From contig NC_089458.1 in the NCBI RefSeq assembly GCF_026210795.1, forward strand, positions 2,372,001 through 2,436,000: DNA of 64,000 bases, given 5' to 3'. Of the stretch, positions 24,526 to 34,973 are shown in pieces (the stretch's first letter is position 1; each line of letters starts with the position of its first letter). Source of the stretch: Rhizophagus irregularis. Taxonomy: Eukaryota; Glomeromycota; Glomeromycetes; Glomerales; Glomeraceae. A program made the position numbers and the translations under genes. Below the pieces are notes generated by a model that saw nothing but the letters and a program-made list of their open reading frames with translations, made no database searches and was not told the origin of the DNA.

Positions 24526-26701
24526 TGGAAGTTTTGAAAAAACTTTGATTAAGAACCATTTTAATTGTTCTCCAGAATTGTTTATTCGCGATGATATGAA
24601 AAAGACTTCTTTGTGTATTCAACAAGAACTTGAGACACATCATCATAAATATCCAATTGGATGTAGTGAGTCGTATTTTGAGAGTAAAATAAATGAGTTG
24701 ACTCATCACAATGAGATTGTAACGTTTGGAGTGCTTTTGCCGATAACTTCTCGAGAGTTAACTAAACCTGAAAAATGCATCGAGAACTTTTCAAACCTTT
24801 TAAAAAGTCTTGCCGAGACTTCTCAACAAGATATTCAGTATAGAATTAGCGGTACGAGATATCAAATTAAAATTTACATTGGAATAGATAAGGATGGTCA
24901 TCTCTTCCTAAACAATTCCGCAGAAAAAATATTTTACAACCATGGATTTATAGATATTGATATAACAAAATTCGACTATTTTCCCGGTTCTACATGTGAT
25001 ATCTGGAGAGAATTATCTCGTAAAGCATACAAAGAAAATTGTGATTATATTGTTCTATTTGAAAATGACATAATCATCAAAACTAATGGATGGATGAACA
25101 AATTTCATAAAACTTATCTTGAAATTTCAATTCAAAAGAAAGTTCCATGTAATTTTGGATGTGTAACTTTTACTGATATTACATTTCCCGGGTTTCCAGC
25201 GTTTCCAGTGATTAGTCGCGTACATTTGGATACATTTAATGGAGACATTATTCCGCAACAAAAATTTCAAATTCAAGATGTTTACACTTATTTATTTCAA
25301 TTATATAGACGATGGGGATGTTCAATAATATTACATGATGTTGAAATTCAAAAAATTGATGTAGATCAAAGATATGAAAAATGGTATCATTCAGATTGGA
25401 AGTTTGACGTTTTAAATAATTCAGTAGATAGAGTTGAAAAATGGTTGAATAATAATAACAAGACTCCTATACAAAAGTTGCTTACCCTTGATATTGTTGT
25501 ACCCAGTTATAGAGTTGATTTTAAATATCTTGACCCAATTATTAATCTCGAGATACCTGTTACAATGTCTACAATTATTTATATAATAATAGATGATCCA
25601 AATTCATCCAATATTATACTTTTAAAAAAATTGTATGAAAAAGATCCTTTTATCAGAATTCTAGTGAACAAACCCAACTTGGGAGCTAGTTTGTCACGTA
25701 ATCGTGGATTATACGAATCTAATGCTGATTATATTTTATTCTTGGATGATGATGTGACTCCCGAAAAAGATATCTTGTTTGAATGTGAGAAAGTTATTAA
25801 AGAGCATCCTACTGCTTGTGGATTTATCGGAAGCTCAAAATTTCCACCAGCAAATGAAAGCATTTTTAAAAGTGCGGTAGTCTTATCCGGAGTCACTTTT
25901 TTTTGGGAGATTGCAGAAATTTGGGATAATGATATACCTTGGGGGATAGCTGGTAATTTACTTATTAGGAGTTATAAAGATGATATACTTTTTGATTCAA
26001 GTTTTCCAAAGACCGGTGGAGGAGAAGACATCGATTTTTGCTTGAAAAAAGGAAATTTTTTTATTAAAAATGTAGAAAATGGAAAAGGATTTCAAGGAGC
26101 GCCAAATGTTAAAGTAACTCATCATTGGTGGAATGATGGTAAGAGATATTATTGGAGATTTTATAAATGGGCGAAAGGAGATGGTGCCTTGATTAAGATG
26201 CATCCAAATTTAACTTATAATGATATTGTACCGAATAGTGCAGAATTCTTATTGGGGACAACATTTATATTATTTATCACTGTGATAATTTCTTCGCTTA
26301 TTACAGTATTTTATGACATAGAGATTATTAATATTTTTACAATTTTGATATTTTTATCAGTACCACATGTAATTATCTCCAATTTTATTTTTGATATTCA
26401 TTTACACTTAATTATACAACCTTTCAAACGCGTACCCACAATTCGTGGTTATCGTTATATCTTAGCCATATTCGAATCTTCAATGATTCGTATGACAAAT
26501 GAATTCGGTAGATTGATGGGACATATTGAAAGAAAGGAATGGAATTACATCGGAAAAAGATTTGATTGGTTTGCAAAGAAAAACGGAGGAACGATGAATG
26601 ATGAAATTAGTACTAATTCAAGAAAATTTTTCATTTGGGTTAGTTTAATGGTCTTCAGTTCTAGCGTGCTTCTCATCGTAATTAGTGAATCACCGATGTA
26701 A
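24506..26701 (+). CDS. Intronless two-domain glycosyltransferase (GT2-like) with C-terminal membrane helices
   Basis: One uninterrupted frame of 731 residues. The N-terminal half (about 65-280) resembles a nucleotide-sugar transferase fold (IYIGIDKDGHLF, then YIVLFENDIIIKTNGWMNKF with an END acidic triad, then GCVTFTDITFPG). The second half (about 330-560) is a GT2-type domain: LDIVVPSYR, IIIDDPN, NKPNLGASLSRNRGLY, ADYILFLDDDVTPE (DXD metal site), GIAGNLLIRS and GGGEDIDFCLKK (catalytic ED motif). Membrane helices follow at about 583-605, 612-632 and at the extreme C terminus (FIWVSLMVFSSSVLLIVI). This suggests a membrane-bound transferase acting on a polysaccharide or glycolipid; acceptor and sugar are unknown. 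Lack of introns is unusual next to intron-dense neighbours and fits retroposition or horizontal gain, which I cannot separate here. Confidence 0.8.
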   Translation: MATLKHDGSFEKTLIKNHFNCSPELFIRDDMKKTSLCIQQELETHHHKYPIGCSESYFESKINELTHHNEIVTFGVLLPITSRELTKPEKCIENFSNLLKSLAETSQQDIQYRISGTRYQIKIYIGIDKDGHLFLNNSAEKIFYNHGFIDIDITKFDYFPGSTCDIWRELSRKAYKENCDYIVLFENDIIIKTNGWMNKFHKTYLEISIQKKVPCNFGCVTFTDITFPGFPAFPVISRVHLDTFNGDIIPQQKFQIQDVYTYLFQLYRRWGCSIILHDVEIQKIDVDQRYEKWYHSDWKFDVLNNSVDRVEKWLNNNNKTPIQKLLTLDIVVPSYRVDFKYLDPIINLEIPVTMSTIIYIIIDDPNSSNIILLKKLYEKDPFIRILVNKPNLGASLSRNRGLYESNADYILFLDDDVTPEKDILFECEKVIKEHPTACGFIGSSKFPPANESIFKSAVVLSGVTFFWEIAEIWDNDIPWGIAGNLLIRSYKDDILFDSSFPKTGGGEDIDFCLKKGNFFIKNVENGKGFQGAPNVKVTHHWWNDGKRYYWRFYKWAKGDGALIKMHPNLTYNDIVPNSAEFLLGTTFILFITVIISSLITVFYDIEIINIFTILIFLSVPHVIISNFIFDIHLHLIIQPFKRVPTIRGYRYILAIFESSMIRMTNEFGRLMGHIERKEWNYIGKRFDWFAKKNGGTMNDEISTNSRKFFIWVSLMVFSSSVLLIVISESPM

Positions 26702-27564
26702 AAAGGCGCAGTGTTTTCGGTGATTGTTTAATTCCCCTTTATGGAAATATTTTCATCCGGGAGAAAATCTTGATGATTTCAAACGTACTTCGTTTATGAT
26801 TGGACAGAAGATCTCAACTTTGAGATTATGTATAAACTCTAAAGTTAATCTAGTGAAAGTCCGTGTGTATCGTGTGTATCTTTCGTAAATTAGGACACTT
26901 GTTTTTCTTGTATGGTGTAATTGCATTTAAAAAGTCACGATTTCATTAATCTTATTTATTTTATTTATAACGTTAAATAAAAAAACCCCTTTTCCACAGT
27001 CATATGATCATTTTTGATTTTCGTTATCTACTAAGCATTACCAATTTCACGGTAAAAAACAGGTAATTTTTTACTGCCCGAGTTGCCTTTTGATTTATTG
27101 GGCATTGTTAATTTAATTAATAATTAGAATTTGAACGTGGTACCTATTTATACCAATGAATATAAAAAACCCTATATAAGAATTGATCTTAACTTTTTTC
27201 AAGTGGCTTACTCAATCTTTCACATAAAAGCTTTTTTCTTTTTTAATAAATAAATAAAGTTAAAGAACTCTTCTCAAGAATAATTTAAGTTGACAACTTA
27301 CAATTTTTTTTTCTTATTTCGTTAACAAAAGAAAATAATAAAAAAAAAAATAATAATTTCAGGTAATGAACAAATTTTTCAAGAAAAAAAAAAAAAAAAA
27401 AAAATTTGAAAAAATTCCAAATCTTTAAAACGAAAAAAAAAATCAAAAAAACCTGTTTATAAAAAAAAAGTGTTGACAAGTTTTAAACTGATTATCTTTT
27501 TCTATTTTATTATTAGTAAATATATTTTATAAAAGAAGAATAATTTTTTTTTTATTCAGTAGTC
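26702..27564. other. Intergenic spacer and likely CnjB promoter/5' UTR
   Basis: No gene seen. A TATA-like CCCTATATAAG lies near 27168, and long poly-A runs fill 27300-27470. The 3' end of the glycosyltransferase transcript presumably lies in the first 300 bp. Confidence 0.5.
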
Positions 27565-30500
27565 ATGTCCGAAAATTGGGGTAAAGTCCAGCAACCAAAC
27601 TTTCTCCCGGATACTTCGTGGGAAAGCTCCGTGAGTAAGCCAAATAATATACGGTCGGAAAACTGGGAAAGACCACCGTCTGCTGGAAATTGGGGTACTG
27701 AAAGACCATCAGCTTCCTCTCCCTCTGAAAATAATTTGAGCGCCAGAAAAGCCGCTCAAGGTTCATGGGGACCAAACAAATCAGAAAATTCGTGGGTTAT
27801 GAGGAATGAAAATGTTCAAGTTGATCAATCATCTTGGAAAAGGAATGAAGAACCTCCAATATCAACAACATCATATAATAATGTTAAACGTGAGAATGAC
27901 GAGGAGAAATTGGATGTAAGTATATCCGTTTCAAATATTTTACTCTTGTAATAAATTAGTATAGATAGGTTAAATCTTTATTATAATTTATCTTAAAAAG
28001 AGTCTTGCAATGCAGGTTGGTATCGAACAATCATTTGAATCTTATAATGAAAGGCAGAATATTGTACTTGATGAAGATGATTATGACCCTAGTTATCGGA
28101 GTTTTCCAACTTCGAGTAAACCACAACTAGGTAAACCAATCACACCCTTTGATGATGAAATACAATATAATAGTACGTCAGGTAATTTTAACTTTCACCT
28201 TGACCTTGATAATGAATAATATTATATTATGATGTTAATATATACAATATACAATATATTAAATAAATAGATATGTATAATGTTAAAAGTCATGTCGAAC
28301 CATTAATAACATCATCAATTTCCACATTTCAAGAATTACGCAAGGAGTTCCGTAATGCAGCAGTTCAAACTGAACCAATTGATTTAGCTGCTATCAGTGC
28401 ATCAAATGAAAAATTATTATCTTGTACGATCAGTTCACAAATTAAAAAAGGATATCAGCAGACAAGTCAGGATCTATCTAGATCAACTACTAATAGTGTA
28501 TCTGAAAAGAAATACCCTCCACAACAACCGTCATTGTTGGATGTGGATCCCGAAGAATTGAATACAAAAGTTTCGAATTTTTGGAATACATCGTCCGGCA
28601 ATCCTAATTTTCGTGAAGGCACGGCGGCTATACCACACACTAGGTCTGATTCTAGTTCACGCGGTGAAGTAAATAGTTGGAATACTACTCAAAGAACCTC
28701 CGCACGTAATGATAATCGTGGACCTGTTCCTCAACCAATACCAGTTGAGCCTGATAGTTGGGATTCACCACAAACATCTACACGAAATGATAATCGAGGT
28801 GTTATCCCTCAACCAATACCTGTTGAGCCTGATAGTTGGGATTCACCACAAACATCCACACGAAATGATAATCGAGGTGCTATCCCTCAACCAATATCTG
28901 TAGAACCTGATAGTTGGGATTCTACTCCTCGAACTGATAATCGAGGTACTGTCCCTAAACCAATACCTGTTGAGCCTGATAGTTGGGATTCCGCACCACA
29001 ACCACCACAAGCGCCTACGCGAAATGATAATCGGGTACCTGTTCCTCAACCAATACCTGTTGAGCCCGATAGTTGGGATTCTACTCCTCGAAATGATAAT
29101 CGAGGACCTGTTCCTAAGCCAATACCTGTAGAGCCCGATAGTTGGGATTCACCACAAACATCCACACGAAATGACAATCGGGGTACTGTCCCTAAACCAA
29201 TACCTGTTGAGCCTGATAGCTGGGATTCCGCACCACAACCACCACAAGCGCCTACGCGAAATGATAATCGGGTACCTGTTCCTCAACCAATACCTGTTGA
29301 GCCTGATAGTTGGGATTCTACATCCACGCGAAATGATAATCGAGGACCTGTTCCTAAGCCAATACCTGTAGAGTCTGATAGTTGGAATTCTGCACCACAA
29401 ACGTCTACGCGAAATGATAATCGAGGTACTGTTCCTAAACCAATACCTGTTGAACCTGATAGTTGGGATTCTGCACCACAAACATCCGCACAAAATGATC
29501 GGGGTCCCGCATTCAAACCTTTACCTAGTTGGAATACTATTTCTCAGCCTTCCCAAGATAATAGTTGGGGTTCCGGCCCTCAACAACCATCAGCATCAGG
29601 ACCACCGGAATCCGATTGGACTAAAAAAGCTGAGATGTACTCAAAGGAATTAGGTGAAAAAAATGAAATTAAAACATGGGTGAATAATACGGGACAAAAA
29701 GTCGAAGATTCATATGGTACAGGCGCAAGCGACTCCTATTATGATAATTCCTCCTCGAATAACCGTTATGGTAGCCGTGGCTGTCATAACTGCGGGCAAG
29801 AAGGTCTTACATTCTAAAATTATATCACTATTAATTATTTCATTCAATTAGTATTCTGACCCTTTTCAAATTTTCATCTATTAGGTCATTTAGTTCGTGA
29901 TTGTCCTAAGAAACAGGGTAGCAGTGGCAGAAAATCTTGCCATAAGTGTGGTAAAGAAGGACATTTTATTCGTGATTGTACAGAAGAGAACGGTAAAGAT
30001 AGTTATAGCGGATATTCCGGTGGCGGATATGGTGGCGGAAAACCTTGCCATAAGTGTGGTAAAGAAGGACATTTTGTTCGTGATTGTACAGAAGAAGGTG
30101 GCGGATATGGTGGCGGAAAACCTTGCCATAAGTGTGGTAAAGAAGGACATTTTATTCGTGATTGTACAGAAGAAGGTGGCGGATATGGTGGCGGAAAATC
30201 TTGCCGTAAGTGTGGTAAAGAAGGACATTTTGCTCGTGAATGTAAGGAAGATGCGTATGAAACTACAAGAGAAGATGGTGGATATGGTGGTGGATCAAGG
30301 GAATTTAATAACAGTGGTCCATCGCGATCTCATACGAACAAACCTAGTCCATGTACGTTTTCTGTTTTGCTATTGTTATTTTATTTTTTATTAAATTTTT
30401 TTTATCTTATAAATTCGTAGTTTCTAATCCTGAACGCCCAAATATCACATCCCAAGAAGCGTGGGATAAATTACTTAAGGCTGCTGATGAAAATGATACT

Positions 30501-33143
30501 GATGATTTCAAAGAAGCACTTGAATCATATGCAAAAGTTACTCCGGAAGAAACATTTGTGACAATTGAGAAAAAACTAAGATCTGCGAATTCTAAGGGCA
30601 GAATTATTTCATTTGTGAGTTTATATTTCTTATTGTTTTGTAGTGTTACGTTAATTGTTGATTATTGAGGTTATCAATAACAATTATATTTTATGCAGGA
30701 ACGCCCGGAAATACCGTTAACTAAGGTTTTAGTGGACCTACAGGGAAATACTAACAAGAGATATGTTGCTACACCTACTTTGGTTCACCCTACCCGTCTC
30801 CCTCGTACATCCGGAAATCGTGCTAATGGTCCAGAGGAGAATTTACAATGGTTAGCTGATTCAGGTTTTATGGTAGATGATCGTTCACCGGTTTGTTTTA
30901 ACTGCAAACGGAAAGGCCATATAACAAAGTATTTAAATGTTTGTCCTCTTTAATTGAAACGGCTATAAATTTGCATATTAATAATTTCTTTTTATTAGAG
31001 ATTGTACAGAACCAAGGAGAGAGGTTGAAAAGCTTCCGTATTTGATGTGTCAAAATTGCAGTTCATCTGAACACATAACAAAGTAATTTTGATTATATAA
31101 TGTATGTTCAAATTTATATATAGTTACTGACTAATCGAATTATTATTTACTTTCCTTAGATTTTGCCCAGAAGAACGACGCGATTATTATGCAGAAGGTA
31201 AATTTTCAGAACTTCGAAAAAAATTCTTTATTGCTTCTCTTATTAATATTTATATTGGTTTGTTTAGCTCGTGACCGTAAAGCTGCGGGAAGGTAATATC
31301 ATATAAGTTGATATTCCGCGAATTTAATATTATTTCTAAATATTAAATTGTTTGAAATTTTTATAGTCATAAAGGCGGTTCAATGGAACATTCTACAAAT
31401 GAAGATAGAGGTATTTTGATAAAGAATTTTTTTCTTTAAATAAAAGAAGAAAACCGGTTTATTTAATATCATCATTTTTTTTTTTTACTCAGCTTCTTCT
31501 GGTTACGGTGGTGAGGAGGATCGCAAAGGTCATCGAGGATATGGTGGCAATAGTAATATAACTTGGTAAATAAAATCATTTTGAATTTGATTTGGATAAG
31601 TTCGATTCAATTTAACCAATTAAATATTTATCATTTTAGTTTTAATTGTAACCGTGAAGGACATACGTGTAAGAAATTTTTTTTTTTTATACACAACAAT
31701 TTATTGTATAGTATTATGTTTTAAGTAAAAAAAATAAAATTGTTAATTTAACGACAGCACGCGAATGCCCAGATCCGAGACGAAGCAGCGGTGGTAAGAA
31801 TTACTTTATCTTCATGCATAAAAACATTTAACGCTTAACTTTGTAATTTTACATTAGGACGAAAGTGCAATAAATGTGGTGAGGAAGGCCATATTTCAAA
31901 AGATTGTTCTAGTAGCAGCGGTGGAGATTATGATAGAGGAAACTACAATAGCAGTGGTGGCTGGCAAAGAGATTCTTCCTCGCGGAATAACGACAGAACT
32001 GCAACTTGGAATAGTCAAGATAAAAGCGGTGATAACACATGGAATAAGAACAGAAATGATAACTACTCTCAAGGTAATTCATGGAATAAGTCTAGAGGCG
32101 ATAACTCTTCTCGCGGTGATTATAATCAAGATAATAATACATGGAACAAGAACAGAACCGATAGTTACCCTCAAGATAATTACAAGCCTAGGGGCGATAA
32201 CTCTTCTCGCGGTGATTATAATCAAGATAATAATACATTGAACAAGAACAGAACCGATAGTTACCCTCAAGATAATTACAAGCATAGGGGCGATAACTCT
32301 TCTCGCGGTGATTATAATCAAGATAATAATACATTGAACAAGAACAGAACCGATAGTTACCCTCAAGATAATTTTAAGCCTAGAGTCGATAACTCTTCTC
32401 GCGGTGATTATAATCAAGAAAACAAGACCAGAAGTGATAATTACTCTCAAGATAATTATAGGTCTAAAGGCGGTAACTCTTCTCATGGTGATTATAATCA
32501 AGATAACTCATGGAACAAAGACAGTAACAACAATAATAATCCCAAAGATAATCCATGGAATAAGTTTAAAGCCGATAACATTTCTCGTGATGATGATAAT
32601 GTTAAAGATCAACCAGTTAAAATCGAAGTCGAAAGTGATAGTTGGGATTCCAAACCTGTAACAGGAAATATCGTTTCACAAACACAAAAGCAATGGGGAA
32701 ATATGACAGCTGCAGATTTAGGATGGGAAAAACCTAAAGAGAACATAACATCAGCACCTGAAGGTTATGAAAATGGGCGAGGTCGTGGCAATGAGCAACG
32801 AGAAAGGACACTGACATCTGAAAATTATGATAATAGGAGAGGACGTGGTTATGAACAAAGAGAGAGACCGGCGTCTGAAAATTATGAAAATAGACGTGGT
32901 CGTGGTTATGAACGTTATGAACAAAGAGATAGGCCACCTGCATCTGAAAATTATGAGAATAGGAGAGGTCGTGGCAATGAACAAAGAGAGAGAACACCTG
33001 CATCTGAAAATCATGAGAATAGGAGAAGTCGTGCCAATGAGCCAAGAGAAGAAAGAGGACCTAGTTATACGAATTCTAGTAGAACACAATCAAACGATGG
33101 TAATAATAAATCTAGCAATTTGGTTGAAGAAACTTGGTGGTAA
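27565..33143 (+). CDS. CnjB-like CCHC zinc-knuckle protein with expanded repeats
   Basis: Fourteen phase-consistent exons: 27565-27915, 28016-28181, 28271-29803, 29885-30352, 30421-30614, 30699-30928, 30999-31082, 31160-31197, 31268-31292, 31367-31410, 31493-31565, 31640-31668, 31758-31793 and 31858-33143. The N-terminus is rich in SxNWG/SxSW motifs. Exon 3 carries ten copies of a unit around PIPVEPDSWDS. Next come five CCHC knuckles (C-x2-C-x4-H-x4-C, such as CHKCGKEGHFIRDC), then the conserved fungal block SQEAWDKLLKAADENDTDDF ... KVLVDLQGN ... EENLQWLADSG, then four more knuckles (CFNCKRKGHITKDC to CNKCGEEGHISKDC). The tail has a 32-residue Asn/Asp/Ser repeat and RGRG-type repeats. This block plus knuckles is typical of fungal proteins named after Tetrahymena CnjB. 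The knuckles and RG tail imply single-stranded RNA/DNA binding. Function is inferred from family and composition. Confidence 0.85.
28708..29492 (+). repeat. Ten-copy coding repeat (PIPVEPDSWDS unit)
   Basis: Ten in-frame copies of NDNRG-x-VP-x-PIPVEPDSWDS with variable linkers (PQTSTR, TPR, APQPPQAPTR), units of about 69-90 bp. Copies 4-6 and 7-9 repeat the same linker order, so part of the array grew by a block duplication of three units. An isolated VESDSWDSKP recurs in the tail at about 32625. Confidence 0.92.
29937..30243 (+). repeat. 78 bp tandem repeat encoding CCHC knuckles
   Basis: Three consecutive units at exactly 78 bp spacing (starting near 30045, 30123 and 30201), preceded by a longer first unit near 29937. 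Each encodes CHKCGKEGHFxRDCTEE plus a GGGYGGGK linker. The near identity at DNA level indicates recent expansion by unequal exchange. Confidence 0.92.
32139..32426 (+). repeat. 96 bp tandem repeat in the CnjB tail
   Basis: Three nearly identical 96 bp units starting at 32139, 32235 and 32331, each encoding 32 residues of the kind NKNRTDSYPQDNYKPRGDNS. Degenerate partial copies flank the array on both sides. Confidence 0.92.
32755..33050 (+). repeat. RG-rich tandem repeat in the CnjB tail
   Basis: Five variants of a unit like SENYENRRGRGNEQRER, 57-72 bp each. RG/RGG-rich tails are common in RNA-binding proteins and are arginine methylation targets in general; methylation here is inference. 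Confidence 0.85.
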
Positions 33144-33564
33144 ACGAAGGATGTTAATGAATATTGTGTTTATACTTTTTAATCATTTTCCCCGTTTCTC
33201 TTTTGTCTTTTTTGAATAATAATTGCATGTTAGCAACGTTCTAATTATTTTTTTTATTTGTAAATTTTTCGTATCTACCTCAATAATTAAAAAAGCAATA
33301 AATAATTTTATTCAATATTAGCATTCAAGAGAAACTTGATTGCGATTTGTTTGTAATATTATATTAAATTTCATTTTTTATTGGTTAAAATCATAAAATA
33401 TAAAATATAACTTATTCGAAAAATAATTGTTGCGTAATTACAGTTCTTTCATACGTTTATTTGTAGAATTTGTTGTTCATAATATTTTGATTATATTTAC
33501 ACTTTAAAAAGCTAATAGATAATAATCATAATGTTAATTATAATCTTGATTATATATATGCTTA
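33144..33564. other. Convergent 3' spacer
   Basis: AT-rich DNA between the stop codons of the CnjB-like gene (+) and the DUF2015 gene (-). AATAAA-like text occurs near 33298 on the plus strand. Nothing else is seen. Confidence 0.6.
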
Positions 33565-34023
33565 TTATGAAAAAGTAACTAATTTTGGATCTTTTGGTAA
33601 ACCAGTTTGTGGATCAATATTATTAGTTTTAAATTTTCTCTGTTGTCTAATTAGTCTCGCTTGATCAAAAGTAACATTATCAGTTTTCATTATCCTTTTA
33701 ATTTCTTCGGAATCTTCTAATCCAGGTCTTGAATCACCATCAATTATATTTTGTTCAAGATCAAAAGTTTCCGAAGTTAAACCATTCTCTATATCGTTAT
33801 GAAATGAATTTGAAGAAAATACTGCAGGTAATCGTTGATACCGACGATTTACACTAGGGAAATATGAAAGTATAGTTTGTCGATAATAACAAACGACTGC
33901 AATATCAAGAGACTAAATTAATATAAAATAGTAATATAAATAATAATGTAATACTAGTAAAAATCAATCGAATTACTTACGAAGTAATAGAATAAAAAGA
34001 AAAAGTAAGAGAGGGCCCAGCAT
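33565..34023 (-). CDS. DUF2015 family small membrane-anchored protein
   Basis: Two exons, 34023-33981 and 33896-33565, joined by a GTAAGT...TTGCAG intron, giving 124 residues. The N-terminus MLGPLLLFLFILLLLVCYY is a single hydrophobic helix, probably a signal anchor. The conserved C-terminal part reads DGDSRPGLEDSEEIKRIM, then VTFDQARLIRQQRKF, then NNIDPQTGLPKDPKLVTFS, which is the hallmark of the fungal DUF2015 family (Pfam PF09435 as I recall it). No biochemical function is known to me. An acceptor 16 nt further upstream would break the frame, which fixes the splice. Confidence 0.82.
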
Positions 34024-34973
34024 TTTTTTTTTAATAAACTTCCAGAGTTTATATTTGTAATAATAGAAACTGAAAAATAATATGCTGGTGGTCAAGATAA
34101 GTAATAAATAAATAAAATGCCCAGTGGGTTAAGCTTATTGCGAAATTTTTTATCTCCAAGAGAATAATATTGTAATGTAGTTCTTTATTTCTTTATTCCC
34201 AAGTTTAGAAGTCCACCCACATCACACAAAAATTATCACATGGTATTTGAATCACGGGAATTAGAAATTGACCCATATTTTAGTTTTGGGCCATGTGTGT
34301 TACGAAATTTCGACTTTTATAGATTTAATGTACGACAGCATAAATTTATGGAAAAAATTTTGAAGATAACGATAATCTTAATTCAAGTCGTCAATATTTT
34401 AATTTATCCAAATAAGGGTTTATTAAAGTTAATGATATTAAAAATTACCTACCTCCCTCTATCTTATTAAATACTGGTATACTTTATCCACAACGATTTA
34501 ACATCTAAAACTATTATTAGGTTCAAGCTTATGACTTAAAAGTTGTTTTTTTTCAAACAAAATAATTCTTGGAAAAATCAAAAATCAAAGAGAAAGATTT
34601 ACGTGACTTACTAAAATAATTTGTAAATTTGTATATTAAAGTGTCAAATTTAATCCATGTAAATAAATCAATCCTCATTATTATAATAACCTTTAATGCT
34701 CCAATTAAAAATTCTACAGTAAAAATTTATGATTTATATAACAACCGCTTACATATGTACACACTTAAAAGTCAGAAAACAAAAAAAAACATCCAAGAGA
34801 TATATATATAATATATATGGGAAATGGGAAAAGAAAAAAAGGAAAGAATTTTTGGATTCAAGAAAATGCAAGATGAAATACAAGTAAAGACCACAAAATT
34901 TGGAATATGTGAATCAAAGATAGACTAGACACCTTAAAAAATTATTTTTTCATCATACCTTCTTGTTCAAATC
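34024..34973. other. Intergenic region between DUF2015 and FHA genes
   Basis: AT-rich. Short plus-strand frames at 34240-34470 and 34629-34811 have no recognisable content. It probably holds the DUF2015 promoter and the FHA gene 3' UTR. Confidence 0.5.

Noticed and set aside
27300-27470. Poly-A-rich frames upstream of the CnjB-like gene
   Set aside because: Homopolymer-driven Phe/Lys frames, most likely promoter or 5' UTR sequence.
28843-29516. Long minus-strand and frame-shifted open frames across the PIPVEPDSWDS array
   Set aside because: They are shadows of the plus-strand coding repeat: periodic, Arg/Ile-rich or Leu-rich, and without splice or start context.
29890-30228. Minus-strand frame of repeated FFTTLMARFSATISATFF
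   Set aside because: Antisense of the 78 bp zinc-knuckle repeat. The plus strand gives perfect CCHC knuckles.
32079-32501. Regularly spaced repeats that could suggest a CRISPR-like array
   Set aside because: The 96 bp units are coding, contiguous and without variable spacers, in a eukaryotic gene.
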